Positions 17,801 to 26,108 of a DNA stretch of 64,000 nt are shown here, one piece after another. Where the stretch lies: contig NZ_FTMA01000003.1 of the NCBI RefSeq assembly GCF_900155985.1, forward strand, positions 186,001 through 250,000, in the 5' to 3' direction. A model generated the notes under the pieces. The model was given only the letters and a program-made list of their open reading frames with translations. It searched no databases and had not been told where the DNA came from. How positions within the stretch are numbered: the stretch's first letter is position 1; each line of letters opens with the position of its first letter. Source of the DNA: Maribacter ulvicola. Its GTDB lineage: Bacteria; Bacteroidota; Bacteroidia; Flavobacteriales; Flavobacteriaceae. The position numbers were made by a program, and so were the translations under genes.

Positions 17801-18405
17801 TTAATGGTGTGGACAGTAATAGTACCATTGTCTTTAGTGAAACGCTAAGTATTACCAATTTAGAAAAGGGAACATACACACTATGCCTTACTTCTATAGG
17901 TGAAAAATATTACCAAAGTTGTTCTACAATTGTTATTACCGAACCTTTGCCTTTGAACGTACTATTGGATTTAGACCCTGAAACCAACAGTGTTAATTTA
18001 AAAATGAGTGGTGCAGAAGAATATACCATACAAGTAAACGCTAAAAGTTTTAAAACTAAAAAAGAACTGATCAACATACCGTTATTAGACGAAACTAATA
18101 CCATAAGCGTAAGTACCAATCAACTTTGTCAAGGTACCTATGAAGAGATCATATATTTAAAAAACACTCCTATAATTTATCCTAACCCCGTTGGTAATCA
18201 TTTGTCCATAGATTTAAAATCTCTTACGATAGATAAGTTGGAAATAGCTATTTTTACAGAATCAGGATTGTTAGTGCATTCTGACAATTATAAAGTTGAG
18301 CAATCCATCATTGAAATTAATACCAGCCTATTAAGTTCTGGGGTTTATTTTTTAAGATTAAAGGGCGATAGCTTAAACAAATCCTTCAAACTTTTAAAAC
18401 AGTGA
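14809..18405 (+). CDS. Secreted PQQ-type sugar dehydrogenase-like protein with propeller repeats, TSP3 repeats and T9SS tail
   Basis: 1198 aa with a signal peptide ending about SSILCQ. Residues about 27-405 form a glucose/sorbosone dehydrogenase propeller: SNHNGGKIAFGPDGYLYIS carries the catalytic-type His, and WGIRNTWKFSFDP and GGNYGW are family marks. Residues about 420-770 hold roughly seven repeats of 45-55 aa of the form YIGGxFxxAGGxxANNIAxW, a second beta-propeller. Three calcium-binding thrombospondin type 3 repeats (DDDNDGILNVNDICPNT type) follow, and the protein ends in a type A T9SS sorting domain (IIYPNPVGNHLSI). Unlike the fusion at 6112-12696, it has no CxxCH haem site, so its electrons would need another acceptor. 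Its stop overlaps the next gene's GTG, so the two are translationally coupled. Confidence 0.9.
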   Translation: MFPTKPINFFLFLTLQLTFSSILCQTSYKEAFPNLSFNFPVEIQNSADNSDRIFVVEQPGLIKVFPNKENVTVQEQKTFLDISSTVAYSSGQEIGLLGLAFHPNYESNGYIFIYYIDKPSTYRINLARYKVDSSNPNLIDSSSKTIIAQFTKNQSDSNHNGGKIAFGPDGYLYISVGDGGGGGDPKGNGQNLNTVFGSLLRIDVDLDGNNPLETNPELPNGKYEIPSDNPRVGQTGLDELYAWGIRNTWKFSFDPTGTLWGSDVGQNSYEEINIITKGGNYGWNKFEANTEPSYGNGTSLSTTPDIKPIFFYDHSASDVSITGGYTYRGSLTNNSLKNKYIYGDYVSGRVWALEYDATNGSTSNELLFKTNGAFISSFGEDEDGELYFSDYGSNAKLFKLTETISGPVATPVDGIGEWKPLASGTNGIVEAIATSTSGESYIAGSFSTAGGISVSALATLSTTNEWGFLGSDIEGSILTTAVAPDGTLYIGGEFTAIAGIQANNIAKWNGSAWSALSSGTNGPITTMQVNENGALFIGGIFTTAGGLNANNIAKWENNSWNLLTDSATNISGTNNDVRSIHIDEDKVYIGGNFDTAGGIATARIARWDGSNWSALGTGTSGYVQAINSAGEYLYVGGNFALAGDKTVNRIARYHKKNNTWEALGTGVSGNVNAITSAGSYIYVGGTFDTASDNGTIDKIVKNIARWSSQEGWEALGSGTNVGVNTRVNTLQFIKNGTELLVGGNFSSAGNISANNIAVWGAVLCTDESVVPHYAINGTWESGNSDLTITEGDDITLSVLPNNISFTITLPDGSIVANDYVIENIDSSKSGTYIFTTSEGCTNTLSLTVSTTANDEDDDNDGILNVNDICPNTVNGATVNENGCSSDQLNNKEDDDNDGVINANDNCPNTANGATVDENGCSSDQLKNNGDNDNDGVLNENDDCPNTANGATVDENGCSITSYPANQFKITSTGASCINSANGSILIESITNEEFTATINGVDSNSTIVFSETLSITNLEKGTYTLCLTSIGEKYYQSCSTIVITEPLPLNVLLDLDPETNSVNLKMSGAEEYTIQVNAKSFKTKKELINIPLLDETNTISVSTNQLCQGTYEEIIYLKNTPIIYPNPVGNHLSIDLKSLTIDKLEIAIFTESGLLVHSDNYKVEQSIIEINTSLLSSGVYFLRLKGDSLNKSFKLLKQ
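17374..17685 (+). repeat. Three 111-bp thrombospondin type 3 repeats
   Basis: GGAGCAAC recurs at 17431, 17542 and 17653, a period of 111 bases (37 codons). Each unit encodes an Asp/Asn-rich DxDxDG calcium-binding loop followed by CPNT and NGC. The repeat lies inside the second dehydrogenase gene, as a stiff linker before the sorting domain. Confidence 0.85.
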
Positions 18406-19079
18406 AAAAAAGCGGATTTCTAGTTGTATTGATGATTATCATACAGTCTTGTGGTGTAGATTCCGATGTTTTGGAATATGCCAAGGATCAAATTAATATT
18501 GCCTTGATTTTTCCTGAAAACGATTCTAATTGTACCGAAGGCGTCATTGTTTCAGATACACAAAGCGAACTAGTTTTTGAATGGGAAGATCAAAATGACA
18601 ATAGCCCGTACACCGTTCATTTAACCAACCTCTTAAGCGCTCAAACAGCTGTAATACCAAGTGACGATACCACAGTTGCCATTACACTAGAGCGTGGTGT
18701 AGCCTATTCATGGTATGTTACCGGAAAAACCAATAACAACAGCAAAGTTTGGAATTTTTACAATGAAGGACCAGGATCACAGTCTACAGTTCCCTATCCT
18801 GCAACAGCCATCTCTCCTGTAAGTGGAGCTGCTATATCCCAAACAAGTACAACCGTAAACCTAATTTGGAAATCTGAAGATCCTGACCTGGACATCGTTT
18901 CTCATGACCTATATTTTGGAGAAATAGAAAACCCTGAAATTTTTGTGTCCGGTATTAGTGCTTCTAGACATAACGATATTCCTGTAATAGCCGGCAAAAC
19001 CTATTTTTGGAAAATTGTTACCAAAGATAGCGTTGGGAACGAATCTACGTCTGAGGTATTTACGTTTTCTGTTGGATAA
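18402..19079 (+). CDS. Lipoprotein with fibronectin type III-like domains
   Basis: 225 aa. The GTG start lies inside the stop of the dehydrogenase before it (GTGA overlap), a sign of coupled translation. The N-terminus MKKSGFLVVLMIIIQSCGVDS is a lipoprotein signal whose lipidated Cys is in IQSC; the following Gly-Val-Asp may favour outer-membrane sorting. Residues about 40-125 and 130-225 each look like beta-sandwich FN3-type modules (VNLIWKSEDPDLD, TYFWKIVTKDS). No catalytic motif is seen. Inference: a surface partner that anchors or presents the secreted dehydrogenase. Confidence 0.8.
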   Translation: MKKSGFLVVLMIIIQSCGVDSDVLEYAKDQINIALIFPENDSNCTEGVIVSDTQSELVFEWEDQNDNSPYTVHLTNLLSAQTAVIPSDDTTVAITLERGVAYSWYVTGKTNNNSKVWNFYNEGPGSQSTVPYPATAISPVSGAAISQTSTTVNLIWKSEDPDLDIVSHDLYFGEIENPEIFVSGISASRHNDIPVIAGKTYFWKIVTKDSVGNESTSEVFTFSVG

Positions 19080-19255
19080 GTTTAAATACCTTGTTACAAA
19101 TTCTAATTCTCATTAGAAAATAGATAACCTTGAAGGCAAGCCCCTATATAGTCTTTAAAATAAGTACTGACAACCGGTTAAAAACTACCCTTAATATCCC
19201 TCAATTTTTCCTAGCTTTCTTCTACTCAAGAGCGACTTCCTTTTCATTATGATGT

Positions 19256-19516
19256 TTACCCCACAGCAGAAACAAAATAATTTCCCTTTATAACAACAGC
19301 TCTCCTAAAGGCTCTATGAATACTAGATGCTTCTATGATGATCTTCTTTGAGCGTATTGGGCTTTTTTGTACTTGCCAATGAATTGTACCATAAGAAGAA
19401 ACACGTTGAAAAAAATGGATATAACTCCTTTCTAAACTAATTTCCAGATACTTAATTTCATCATTATTTGTATTAGGTACACAGGTACGACTTAAAATAC
19501 CATTAACTTTTAAACT
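19256..19516 (-). pseudogene. Possible gene remnant: open frame without a start codon
   Basis: On the minus strand, a stop-to-stop frame of about 84 codons runs from a TAG near 19516 to a TAA at 19256-19258. It has no ATG in a useful place, but its composition looks protein-like (for example KYLEISLERSYIHFF and HWQVQKSPIRSKKI). I recognise no family. It may be the decayed end of a gene or a chance open frame. The rest of 19080-19650 shows nothing else I can support. Confidence 0.25.
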
Positions 19517-19650
19517 CTAAGCAAACCATGTGACTCACCCAAAAGACATGTTATAGCCAATCATAACTATAGTTGACAGTGCGTGCGCTCCAGCTTATTG
19601 TGTTTTCTTGTGTGTGCGTAACCATGGAGGCTCACCTCCTACAAAATAAA

Positions 19651-19685
19651 AACACCCTTTGGCAATTAGATGTACCAAAGGGTGT
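19651..19685 (-). terminator. Intrinsic terminator after the OmpA-family gene
   Basis: ACACCCTTTGG and CCAAAGGGTGT form an 11-bp stem around a 12-base loop. Read on the minus strand it is followed by TTTTTATTTT. It lies 22 bases past the stop at 19707 and closes the long minus-strand envelope block. Confidence 0.9.
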
Positions 19686-19706
19686 ATTTATAAGATATAT
19701 AGAATA

Positions 19707-20888
19707 TTAGAATTCTAGGATAACGAATTCTGAACGTCTATTAATAGCATGCTTTTCTTCTGGACAATAGGTATTGTCATCACACTCATTTAATAATTTA
19801 TTTTCGCCATACGCTTCTGTTGTCAACTTATCTGCAGGAACACCTTTAGATAATAAATAATCTCTTGTGTTATCTACCCTTCGTTGAGACAACCAATCGT
19901 TATACTTAGAAGCACCCCTAGAATCTGTATGCGAGGTAATCTTCAATTTCAATGTAGGAATCTCTTCAAACATCAACATTAAAGAATTCATTATTTTCTT
20001 GGAATTTGAATTTATAACCGATGAATTTAAAGCAAAATAAACATTACCTAAATTTTCAATTCTTGCTTTAATTTCAGCTTTTTTCTTGTTTAACGCATCT
20101 ATTCTTGCTTTTTCTTTAGCAGCTAAAGCGTCTGCTTCTTTTTGCTTCTTCAACCTTTCTGCCAACAATGCCTCATCTTTTAAACGGTTAACCTCGTTAA
20201 TAGAATCTCTTTGACGTTGTTTTTCTTTTTCTATAGCAGCCAACAATTCTTGTTTTTCCTCGCCACGTTTAGAAAGCCCCTTTTCAATCCCGAATTGATA
20301 TACGACTCCGGCAGAATGCTGAAGATGATTTGAAGCTCCTTCACTTTGGCTCATAGCCCATTTTCCTGTAGAACTAAAATCTAAGCCCCATCTATCAGAA
20401 AACCAAGTTCTAAAACCTACTACTGCATTATATGTTCCCCTTCCTTTATTGTTTGCATCCGTATAACCAGCTCCAACACCTACATAAGGATCAAACCAGC
20501 CAGTTTCTCCAATTATTTTATTAATATCATAGGTAATTCTACCATCAATACCAAAGTAGCTAATATTTTCAGGGATAACTTCCGAGTCAATAATTTTGCC
20601 TTCTTTATATTCATTGTAAGTACCTATGGCCTCTATACCTAAACCACTTTTAAAATTCCTACCAATACTTACTCTAGAAGGAAATGGAACAATATTCCAT
20701 TCATCGCCGAAATTAACAAGTCCGTCAAAAACATTACCGGAATCATCAACGGCATTAAAACCGACACCAACTATCCATGAGCTTTGAACAATACTATCTT
20801 TTGCCGTAATCTGAAGTTCATCTTGGGCAAAAATGACAGATGAAGCCATGAACATAAATAAAAAACTAAATATTTTAGCTGTTCTCAT
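19707..20888 (-). CDS. OmpA-family outer-membrane protein
   Basis: 393 aa from the ATG at 20888 (MRTAKIFSFLFMFMASSVIFAQ, a clean signal peptide); an upstream ATG at 20945 would only add a poor leader. Residues about 25-210 look like an outer-membrane beta-barrel (alternating aromatic strands such as FGIDGRITYDI and GVGAGYTD). A charged Ala/Lys/Glu-rich coiled coil follows (about 215-280), then a C-terminal OmpA peptidoglycan-binding domain (ITSHTDSRGASKYN ... LSQRRVDNTRDYL, INRRSEFVI). It would tie the outer membrane to the wall. It is the last gene before the terminator at 19651 and lies 120 bases after the lipoprotein gene, so it may also have its own promoter. Confidence 0.92.
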   Translation of the reverse strand: MRTAKIFSFLFMFMASSVIFAQDELQITAKDSIVQSSWIVGVGFNAVDDSGNVFDGLVNFGDEWNIVPFPSRVSIGRNFKSGLGIEAIGTYNEYKEGKIIDSEVIPENISYFGIDGRITYDINKIIGETGWFDPYVGVGAGYTDANNKGRGTYNAVVGFRTWFSDRWGLDFSSTGKWAMSQSEGASNHLQHSAGVVYQFGIEKGLSKRGEEKQELLAAIEKEKQRQRDSINEVNRLKDEALLAERLKKQKEADALAAKEKARIDALNKKKAEIKARIENLGNVYFALNSSVINSNSKKIMNSLMLMFEEIPTLKLKITSHTDSRGASKYNDWLSQRRVDNTRDYLLSKGVPADKLTTEAYGENKLLNECDDNTYCPEEKHAINRRSEFVILEF

Positions 20889-21008
20889 AAAAAAATAATT
20901 TGGGTTATAAAGTGTAAATTTAATAGTAGACGAAATAGTTAACAAATAATTACTTTGTATAGCAATTAAAATCGATGGTTAGTTGAATGCCAAATATTTA
21001 TCGACTAA

Positions 21009-21455
21009 TTACTTTTCTTTTTTCAAATTTTTAGTGCTAAATGGTAGCTTGTATACACTAAAAGGACTGACCACGAGCTTATCTTTATCTTTAGTAGCTT
21101 TTGTTTTAAACTTGTATACTTCTAAAAAATCATCTTTCTCTCTCAACGTTATATGAGCATAGTCTAAAGCAGTGCTATCACCACACCATATAAAAACCAT
21201 AGTAGAGTTAAAATCTATTGAAGGCATTACCAAACCAGGTTTTCTAGTTCTATTTACCCTCCCATAGAAAGCACTTAGTTCTTTCTGATTTTTAATAAGA
21301 ATATACTTCTCGTGTTCAAAACCGCTATAATTTTCGTTTAAAATTAGCTCCATAGCTATTTCACGGGAATCTTTTAAATTACCTTGCGCTATGCTTTTAC
21401 AAGAATTGAGCTGTACTATGGCAACTAAACATATAGAAATGAAATAATTAGGCAT
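21009..21455 (-). CDS. Small lipoprotein of unknown function
   Basis: 148 aa from the ATG at 21455, chosen because MPNYFISICLVAIVQLNSC is a lipoprotein signal with Cys at residue 19; an ATG at 21497 would add a leader that hides it. The start overlaps the bshA stop by 8 bases, so it is translated with bshA. The mature part is a small alpha/beta domain (YILIKNQKELSAFYGRVN, STMVFIWCGDS) that I recognise only as a Bacteroidota-type protease-complex-like or hypothetical family. No catalytic residues can be assigned. Confidence 0.75.
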   Translation of the reverse strand: MPNYFISICLVAIVQLNSCKSIAQGNLKDSREIAMELILNENYSGFEHEKYILIKNQKELSAFYGRVNRTRKPGLVMPSIDFNSTMVFIWCGDSTALDYAHITLREKDDFLEVYKFKTKATKDKDKLVVSPFSVYKLPFSTKNLKKEK

Positions 21456-22587
21456 TTTTAAACCTTCCGTTATAAGCTCTTTCATATACTTCCTCATAAA
21501 GTGGCACTACTTTCTGAATATCAAAACGCTGCGCTTCTTTTAATGCATTAAGCTTAAAGCGCTCAAGGTCGCTATCATTCTTTAAAATGGCAATAGCATT
21601 AGCCGCCATATCATCAACATCACCAACGTTACTTAAAAATCCGCTGACACCATTCGTATTCACTTCTGGTATACCGCCGGCATTACTAGAAATAACAGGG
21701 ACTTTGTTTATCATTGCTTCTAAAGCCGCTAAGCCAAAACTTTCTGTTTGTGAAGGCAAAAGAAATAAATCTGAAAAGCATAAAATTTTATCTATCTCAT
21801 TACTATTCCCTAAGAATATGACTTTATCCGCTATTCCCAATTCCTCGCACAGGCGTTCTGCTCCTTCTTTCTCGGGTCCTTCACCTACCATTATAAGTTT
21901 AGAAGGAATCTCTAATTGTACCTTGCTAAAAATTTTAATAACATCTGGGATGCGCTTAACCTTTCTAAAATTACTAATATGCGTTACAATTCGCTCTTGT
22001 TCGGTTGCCATATTGGATCTTTGACAATCCGTAAAAGAAGTACTGTACTTTTTAGCATCTATAAAATTAGGAATCACCTCAATATCCCCGTGAATATCAA
22101 AAGTATCTAACGTACCCTGTTTTAAGCTTTCAGAAACAGAGGTTACTACATCTGATTGATTGATACTAAAGGTTACTGCCGGCTTATAAAATGGATGCTT
22201 ACCTACTAAAGTTATATCTGTACCATGCAGGGTAGTAATCATAGGTACGTAAATACCTTCTTCTTCTAACATTTTCTTTGCCATATACCCTGCATAAGCA
22301 TGTGGTATGGCATAATGTACATGTAAAAGGTCAATTTTATGCAGTTTTATAGTATCTACGAGCTTACTAGATAACGCAAGCTCATAAGGCTGGTAATGAA
22401 AAAGAGGATATTCTGGCACATGAACTTCATGAAAGAATATCTTATTACTCAACAACTCTAAACGAACCGGTTGTTTATAGGTAATAAAATGAATCTCATG
22501 ACCTCTATTGGCCAATGCAATTCCTAATTCTGTTGCTACAACACCACTACCTCCAAAGGTAGGGTAACATACTATTGCTATTTTCAT
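21448..22587 (-). CDS. bshA: N-acetyl-alpha-D-glucosaminyl L-malate synthase BshA (bacillithiol synthesis)
   Basis: 379 aa, the usual length. It joins UDP-GlcNAc and L-malate, the first step towards bacillithiol, the low-molecular-weight thiol of Firmicutes and many Bacteroidota. The N-terminus KIAIVCYPTFGGSGVVATELG and the segment LLHVHYAIPHAYAGYMAKK are typical of BshA. It is a GT-B fold, family 4 glycosyltransferase with the donor-site ESFGLAALEAM motif near residue 285. bshB and bshC are not in this window. It lies 19 bases after the GH3/beta-lactamase gene and overlaps the next lipoprotein gene, within the envelope block. Confidence 0.93.
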   Translation of the reverse strand: MKIAIVCYPTFGGSGVVATELGIALANRGHEIHFITYKQPVRLELLSNKIFFHEVHVPEYPLFHYQPYELALSSKLVDTIKLHKIDLLHVHYAIPHAYAGYMAKKMLEEEGIYVPMITTLHGTDITLVGKHPFYKPAVTFSINQSDVVTSVSESLKQGTLDTFDIHGDIEVIPNFIDAKKYSTSFTDCQRSNMATEQERIVTHISNFRKVKRIPDVIKIFSKVQLEIPSKLIMVGEGPEKEGAERLCEELGIADKVIFLGNSNEIDKILCFSDLFLLPSQTESFGLAALEAMINKVPVISSNAGGIPEVNTNGVSGFLSNVGDVDDMAANAIAILKNDSDLERFKLNALKEAQRFDIQKVVPLYEEVYERAYNGRFKNA

Positions 22588-22606
22588 TACGTCAAAATTA
22601 CCTTTT

Positions 22607-25516
22607 TTAATTCAGAATTGAATCGTATATGACTTGTTGAATTCTAGTTCTTAACCCAGATTTAACTAAAAGTGTGTTAGATGCAGAGGGGTATGTTCTG
22701 TTGGATAAAAATACGTAGACAATTTCTTCTTCTGGATCGGCCCATGTGTAGGTACCTGTAAACCCACTATGACCAAAACTTTTTCTTGATACACAACCAC
22801 AGGTAGGACCACTATGTTGTAATTGGGGCTTATCAAACCCAACGCCCCTACGCACGTTATCCTTACAAAAATAACACGTATTAAATTTTTTGACCGTTCT
22901 TGAATCAAAAAATTTAGTACCTCCATAATAACCGTTTTGTAAATACATCTGCATGATCTTAGCTATATCGTTGGCATTACTGAACAGCCCGGCATGCCCA
23001 CCAACACCTGCTTGCATTGCCGCTCCCATATCGTGAACATACCCTTGTACGGTACCGTATCTGTAATAATCATCTTCCTCAGATGGCACAATAATATCTT
23101 TATTGAACTTCTCTAATGGATTATATGTGGTACGGTTTGCACCTATTCTATTATAAAGAAATCTACTGGCCAAGCCATCTAATCTTTGATCATAGCTATC
23201 TTCAATAACCTTTTTCATGACATAATAAGGAACATCACTATATCGGTATCGGTTCGATTTTAAATCTTGTCTACCAATTCTATTATAAATAGAGTCTTTA
23301 TAAGCATCGGTCAAATATAAGTTATCGTACACTTTAGTTGAGAAACCAGGCAAAGGTGAATTTCTATAAAACTCATTAGATGGTTTTCTATCTTCATCTA
23401 ATGTTCTTATGTAAAAAGGAATCCAAGCGGGCAAACGTCCGTAATGGGATAGTGCTTTTAAAACCGTTACGTTTTTAATTTCCGTATTAGAATAATTGGG
23501 CACTAACTCTTCAAATGTATTATTAAGTCCTATTCTACCTTCTTCCTCCATCTTCATCACCATTGGTAGCGTAGCCAAAATTTTTGTCAACGAAGCCAAA
23601 TCATAAATATAGTCATTGGTAATTTTTTCCTCAGAACCATAGGTTGGCCTACCAAAACCTTTTTGATAAATAACTTTCCCTTTTCTAGCCACTAGCACTT
23701 GAGCTCCTGGAAACATTAAACTATCAAGTCCATTGCCCACCAACTCATCTATTTTTTTTAGTCCCTTAGAACTCATACCCACACGTTCTGGTATACTATA
23801 GCCCAATCTATTGAGAGCTTCCACCTCTACACCTGTATGTACAGGAAAATCCTCATGTGCACTAACCGGCAACTTTCCTGATGCACCTACAGCACCAAAT
23901 AAAATTTCAGCTGTTTTCTCTTGTGCAATATCGCTATTCTGATATGACATAACCACAGCATCTATACTATCAAAATTGGAAACATCTGATAATGCATAGG
24001 GTTTAGCAAAGACGCAGAGTACAAGGTTTGATGTTCTTTCATTGGCAATTTCTTGCAGCCAGTTCCGTTCTTTAGTTGAAAATTTGTAAGATTTCCAAGG
24101 GCTTTGATTACTCATATGATGCCCTACGATAACCAAATTATACTCCTTTAATCTTACTTTCAACGTTTTAATATCAGCTGCATGAACCACAGTGACATCT
24201 GCATATTTCTTTAAACTACGCACAAATGCATCATTGTTAGAGTTTCCCATTTTCACATAGGCAATCTTCTTATTCTCCAAGTTTTTAATAGAAAGGAGAT
24301 TTAATTTATTCTTTACAACGGTAATGGCATTTTCAATAGCCTGCTCATAAATAATATCATCTTCAAGACCATTTAAATCTTCATATAAATTTTCTAAACG
24401 AATTGGCTTATAGCTATGTAAACCTGCTTTATATTTTGCCATTAAAATTTTCTTGACAGAATATGCCAATCGTTCTTCTGACAGTTTACCACTATCATAA
24501 GCATTGGCTAATTTTTCTTTTGCATCGACAATATTTTCAGGCATTAGCAACATATCGTTCCCTGCCATAAACGCAGCCAATTCTACGCTACCGTCTTTCC
24601 CTGTAGTTGACACCCCTTTCATATTAAGTGCATCGGTAAATATGAGTCCCTCATATCCCAATTCTTCTTTTAAAATACCAGTTATGATCTGTTCAGATAA
24701 GGAAGAGGGCATTCCTTTTTTCATCTCTAACGCAGGTACTTCTAGGTGAGCTACCATAATACTGCTTAAACCAGAACTTATTAATTTTTTAAAAGGATAT
24801 AATTCCAAACTATCCAACCGGTTTTTTGAAAATGGAATCACTGGTAAGTTGTGATGAGAATCAACTTCAGTATCCCCGTGGCCAGGAAAGTGTTTTCCAT
24901 TTGCTAGAACACCCGCACGTTCCATTCCTATTGCAAATGCAGTACCTTTTGAAACTACATTATCTCTATCTTCCCCAAATGATCGATTTCCAATAATAGG
25001 GTTTTTAGGATTTGTATTGATATCTAAATCAGGAGCGAAATTTATGTGTACCCCCAATCTTTTTGCATGCTTACCTATTTGATATCCAATTTTTTCCACA
25101 ATGGAATTATCCTGTATAGCACCTAGTGTCATATTCCACGGAAAAGCATAGGTAGAATCTAAGCGCATAGAAAGCCCCCATTCCGCATCCATACCAATTA
25201 ATAATGGAATTTTAGAAGCAGCTTGATAGTCATTGGTAAGTTTTGCTTGCCGTACAGGACCTCCCTTAGAGAAGATAATACCACCCAAGCTTTCTTGAGC
25301 AATCAGTTTCTTTATGCCATCTGTAGACTGTTTACTTTGATTAGATGCTACACTCACCATAAATAGCTGACCTAATTTCTGGTCCAAACTCATTTGAGCA
25401 TACTGATCATCTACCCATCTCTGTTGATGGGTACTGTCTTTAGTTACCAAAGGATTTTGAGCTAATAAAGTTGAATAGCAAAATATCCCACAGATAACAA
25501 TAAAAATATGGCGCAT
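22607..25516 (-). CDS. GH3 glycosidase fused to a class C beta-lactamase-type serine hydrolase
   Basis: 969 aa with a signal peptide (MRHIFIVICGIFCYSTLLAQ). Residues about 30-370 are a family 3 beta-N-acetylglucosaminidase-type domain: KHFPGHGDTEVDSHH is the NagZ-like loop with the catalytic Asp/His pair, and FTDALNMKG the nucleophile-Asp segment. A GH3 C-terminal domain follows (about 400-560). Residues about 590-960 are a beta-lactamase/penicillin-binding-like domain with SLTK (the SxxK nucleophile) and a YSD motif in place of YxN. Known Bacteroidota proteins share this layout. Inference: a periplasmic enzyme that cuts GlcNAc from wall fragments and acts on a peptide or ester bond. It lies 93 bases after the 160-aa protein gene. 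Confidence 0.92.
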   Translation of the reverse strand: MRHIFIVICGIFCYSTLLAQNPLVTKDSTHQQRWVDDQYAQMSLDQKLGQLFMVSVASNQSKQSTDGIKKLIAQESLGGIIFSKGGPVRQAKLTNDYQAASKIPLLIGMDAEWGLSMRLDSTYAFPWNMTLGAIQDNSIVEKIGYQIGKHAKRLGVHINFAPDLDINTNPKNPIIGNRSFGEDRDNVVSKGTAFAIGMERAGVLANGKHFPGHGDTEVDSHHNLPVIPFSKNRLDSLELYPFKKLISSGLSSIMVAHLEVPALEMKKGMPSSLSEQIITGILKEELGYEGLIFTDALNMKGVSTTGKDGSVELAAFMAGNDMLLMPENIVDAKEKLANAYDSGKLSEERLAYSVKKILMAKYKAGLHSYKPIRLENLYEDLNGLEDDIIYEQAIENAITVVKNKLNLLSIKNLENKKIAYVKMGNSNNDAFVRSLKKYADVTVVHAADIKTLKVRLKEYNLVIVGHHMSNQSPWKSYKFSTKERNWLQEIANERTSNLVLCVFAKPYALSDVSNFDSIDAVVMSYQNSDIAQEKTAEILFGAVGASGKLPVSAHEDFPVHTGVEVEALNRLGYSIPERVGMSSKGLKKIDELVGNGLDSLMFPGAQVLVARKGKVIYQKGFGRPTYGSEEKITNDYIYDLASLTKILATLPMVMKMEEEGRIGLNNTFEELVPNYSNTEIKNVTVLKALSHYGRLPAWIPFYIRTLDEDRKPSNEFYRNSPLPGFSTKVYDNLYLTDAYKDSIYNRIGRQDLKSNRYRYSDVPYYVMKKVIEDSYDQRLDGLASRFLYNRIGANRTTYNPLEKFNKDIIVPSEEDDYYRYGTVQGYVHDMGAAMQAGVGGHAGLFSNANDIAKIMQMYLQNGYYGGTKFFDSRTVKKFNTCYFCKDNVRRGVGFDKPQLQHSGPTCGCVSRKSFGHSGFTGTYTWADPEEEIVYVFLSNRTYPSASNTLLVKSGLRTRIQQVIYDSILN

Positions 25517-25609
25517 AAAAAATAGGTATTGAGATAATTATTACGAATTGAAATTATTGCATTTCATCGATAAAACCCAATAAAATCTAATACTTAAGAA
25601 GAAATTATG

Positions 25610-26092
25610 TTAAAGAAAACGAGCATGCCAACTTTCTGAAGCTGGTACTTCCCAATGTTCTAGGTACTCCCCTTTATTGGTAACCAGGTTGTTAAATACA
25701 ATTGTTTTTTTTGAAATGGCTTTTTGCTTCGCCATTGTTTTAAAATCAATTAAGCTTTTATAAGCAACAAACTCTCCTTGCTTGTAAGAAACATTCATCT
25801 TATCTAGAAGTAGCACATCATATTTCTTTTCTAAAGCTTGTATAAATCGTACCGATGCGTCAATGGAACAACCGGTAGCACCCTGGGTAGTTTGATCAAG
25901 GGCGATAACAATAAATCTTTTATACTTTATTTCATAACCTGCATTTAGGTCGTTACCATGTGCGGTCCATGAAGTTAAAAATGCATTTAAATCTGTACCT
26001 ATTTCTGCCATTTCCTTTTCAGAAAATGAACGGTTACATTGGTATATCCAAACTCTTGAAGTCTCTGGTAATGTATTAAATTCTACTAACAA
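25610..26092 (-). CDS. Conserved Bacteroidota protein often mislabelled ABC transporter ATPase
   Basis: 160 aa, cytoplasmic, no signal or membrane segment. The segments SWTAHGNDLNAGYEIKYKRF and QGATGCSIDASVRFIQALE are the conserved core of a Bacteroidota family that databases often call ABC transporter ATPase. No Walker A, Walker B or signature motif is visible, so that name is not supported. The invariant Cys in ATGCSID could be functional. It lies 16 bases after the CCG Fe-S protein gene, and this close link suggests a shared process. The function is unknown. Confidence 0.75.
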   Translation of the reverse strand: MLVEFNTLPETSRVWIYQCNRSFSEKEMAEIGTDLNAFLTSWTAHGNDLNAGYEIKYKRFIVIALDQTTQGATGCSIDASVRFIQALEKKYDVLLLDKMNVSYKQGEFVAYKSLIDFKTMAKQKAISKKTIVFNNLVTNKGEYLEHWEVPASESWHARFL

Positions 26093-26108
26093 ATTTCAAT
26101 TCTTTAAA

